From Actinomycetota bacterium (GTDB taxonomy: Bacteria > Actinomycetota > Thermoleophilia > Gaiellales > Gaiellaceae): a DNA stretch of 5,668 bases. Below, piece after piece: positions 5,034 through 5,668 of this stretch. The notes under the pieces were generated by a model that was not told the DNA's origin, made no database searches, and saw nothing but the letters and a program-made list of their open reading frames with translations. The DNA is taken from assembly GCA_013817555.1 (NCBI GenBank), contig JACDCN010000149.1, positions 1 through 5,668 of the forward strand, in the 5' to 3' direction. The number at the start of each line of letters is the position of its first letter. Positions within the stretch are counted from its first letter, which is position 1. The position numbers and the translations under genes are program-made.

Positions 5034-5668
5034 CATGCAGGCGGTCGTGGCCGCGATCTCCGAGAACGAGAGGTTCGTCGTCGCCGCGCACGAGAACCCG
5101 GACGGCGACGCTCTCGGCTCGCTGCTCGCGATGCATCTCGCGCTCGGTCAGCTCGGCAAGGACAGCGCGATGTTCGTACCGGGCGACGCGGCGCTCCCTG
5201 GCGAATACTCATTCCTCGAGCTGAAGGGCATCCATCGGCAACCGCCTCCGGGCCACGCCGAGCGCGTCCTCGTCGCCGTCGACTGCGCGAAGGAGGAGCG
5301 GCTCGGGCCCGACCCCTCGCTGCTCGAGAGCGCACCCTTCACGGTAAACATCGACCACCACCACGACAACACCCGCTTCGGCGACGTCAACCTGATCGTC
5401 GCGGACGCGTCCTCGACCGGGGAGATCCTCTCCGATGTCTTCGGTGAGCTCGGGGTCGCGACCACGCCCGAGATCGCGGAGCCGCTCTACGTCGCCGTCG
5501 TCACCGACACCGGCCGCTTCCAGTACGCCAACACGAGCTCCAAGGCGCTGCGGCTCGCCGCGGATCTGATCGACGCGGGCGCGGACTGGCACAAGGTCTT
5601 CCAAACGGTTTACGAGAACGTGCAGTTCGCGAAGCTGAAGCTGCTCGCGCGTGCGCTCGAAAGGGCGG
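5014..5668 (+). CDS. nrnA: DHH-family phosphoesterase, NrnA-like (oligoribonuclease/pAp phosphatase), 3' end cut by window edge
   Basis: The first 218 residues of a bifunctional-type DHH/DHHA1 phosphoesterase. Family members degrade short RNA oligomers and often dephosphorylate 3'-phosphoadenosine 5'-phosphate, using Mn2+. Seen: motif I HENPDGDALGS (26-36), the metal-ligand aspartate in VAVDCA (D90), the signature DHHHDN (114-119), SSTGEI (124-136 region), and VTDTGRF (163-169). The DHHA1 substrate-binding domain should follow beyond the window. Start: ATG at 5014 (MTANPDD) overlaps rbfA by 20 nt; an in-frame ATG at 5035 would start 1 nt after the rbfA stop and also fits the family. Neither has a clear Shine-Dalgarno, so coupling to rbfA is likely. 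Position after rbfA is the standard place for this gene, commonly followed by truB and ribF. Confidence 0.93.
   Translation, partial: MTANPDDMQAVVAAISENERFVVAAHENPDGDALGSLLAMHLALGQLGKDSAMFVPGDAALPGEYSFLELKGIHRQPPPGHAERVLVAVDCAKEERLGPDPSLLESAPFTVNIDHHHDNTRFGDVNLIVADASSTGEILSDVFGELGVATTPEIAEPLYVAVVTDTGRFQYANTSSKALRLAADLIDAGADWHKVFQTVYENVQFAKLKLLARALERA

Overview
The window is GC-rich chromosomal DNA. Gene content points to an actinobacterium-like lineage, possibly a deep-branching class such as Thermoleophilia. The main clue is the left half: a sulfur-carrier cysteine pathway (CysO, CysM, MoeZ-type E1) best known from Mycobacterium tuberculosis. The taxon is an inference from gene families and base composition and has not been tested.

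Left half (1-2091, minus strand): a compact operon read leftward. It starts with an N-terminal rhodanese plus MoeB/ThiF adenylyltransferase (moeZ, 2091 to 916). Next is a small ubiquitin-like sulfur carrier (cysO, 895 to 599), then a PLP-dependent cysteine synthase of the CysM type (591 to the window edge, 3' end missing). By analogy with M. tuberculosis, the E1 adenylates the CysO C-terminus, the rhodanese cysteine supplies sulfur to make a thiocarboxylate, and CysM transfers that sulfur to an activated serine to give CysO-cysteine. The JAMM protease Mec, which releases cysteine in M. tuberculosis, is not in the window. Three things are unusual. A perfect 28-bp palindrome sits on the cysO/cysM junction, supplies the cysO stop codon and leaves CysO with a nine-residue tail after its expected terminal GG. 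The E1 has its rhodanese domain at the N-terminus instead of the C-terminus. Two interleaved inverted repeats fill the gap just before cysO.

Middle (2092-2347): a 256-bp divergent intergenic region with two small inverted repeats and weak promoter-like hexamers for both directions. The infB start has no Shine-Dalgarno at normal spacing but has a TANNNT hexamer 9 nt upstream, suggesting a leaderless transcript. I see no tRNA, sRNA or small gene here.

Right half (2348-5668, plus strand): the classical translation/ribosome-maturation cluster infB - ylxP (DUF503) - rbfA - DHH/DHHA1 phosphoesterase (nrnA-like, 3' end missing). The last three genes are packed with overlaps. The usual upstream partner nusA (and ylxR) is absent; its place is taken by the divergent sulfur operon. 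No mobile-element gene, CRISPR array, rRNA or tRNA was seen.
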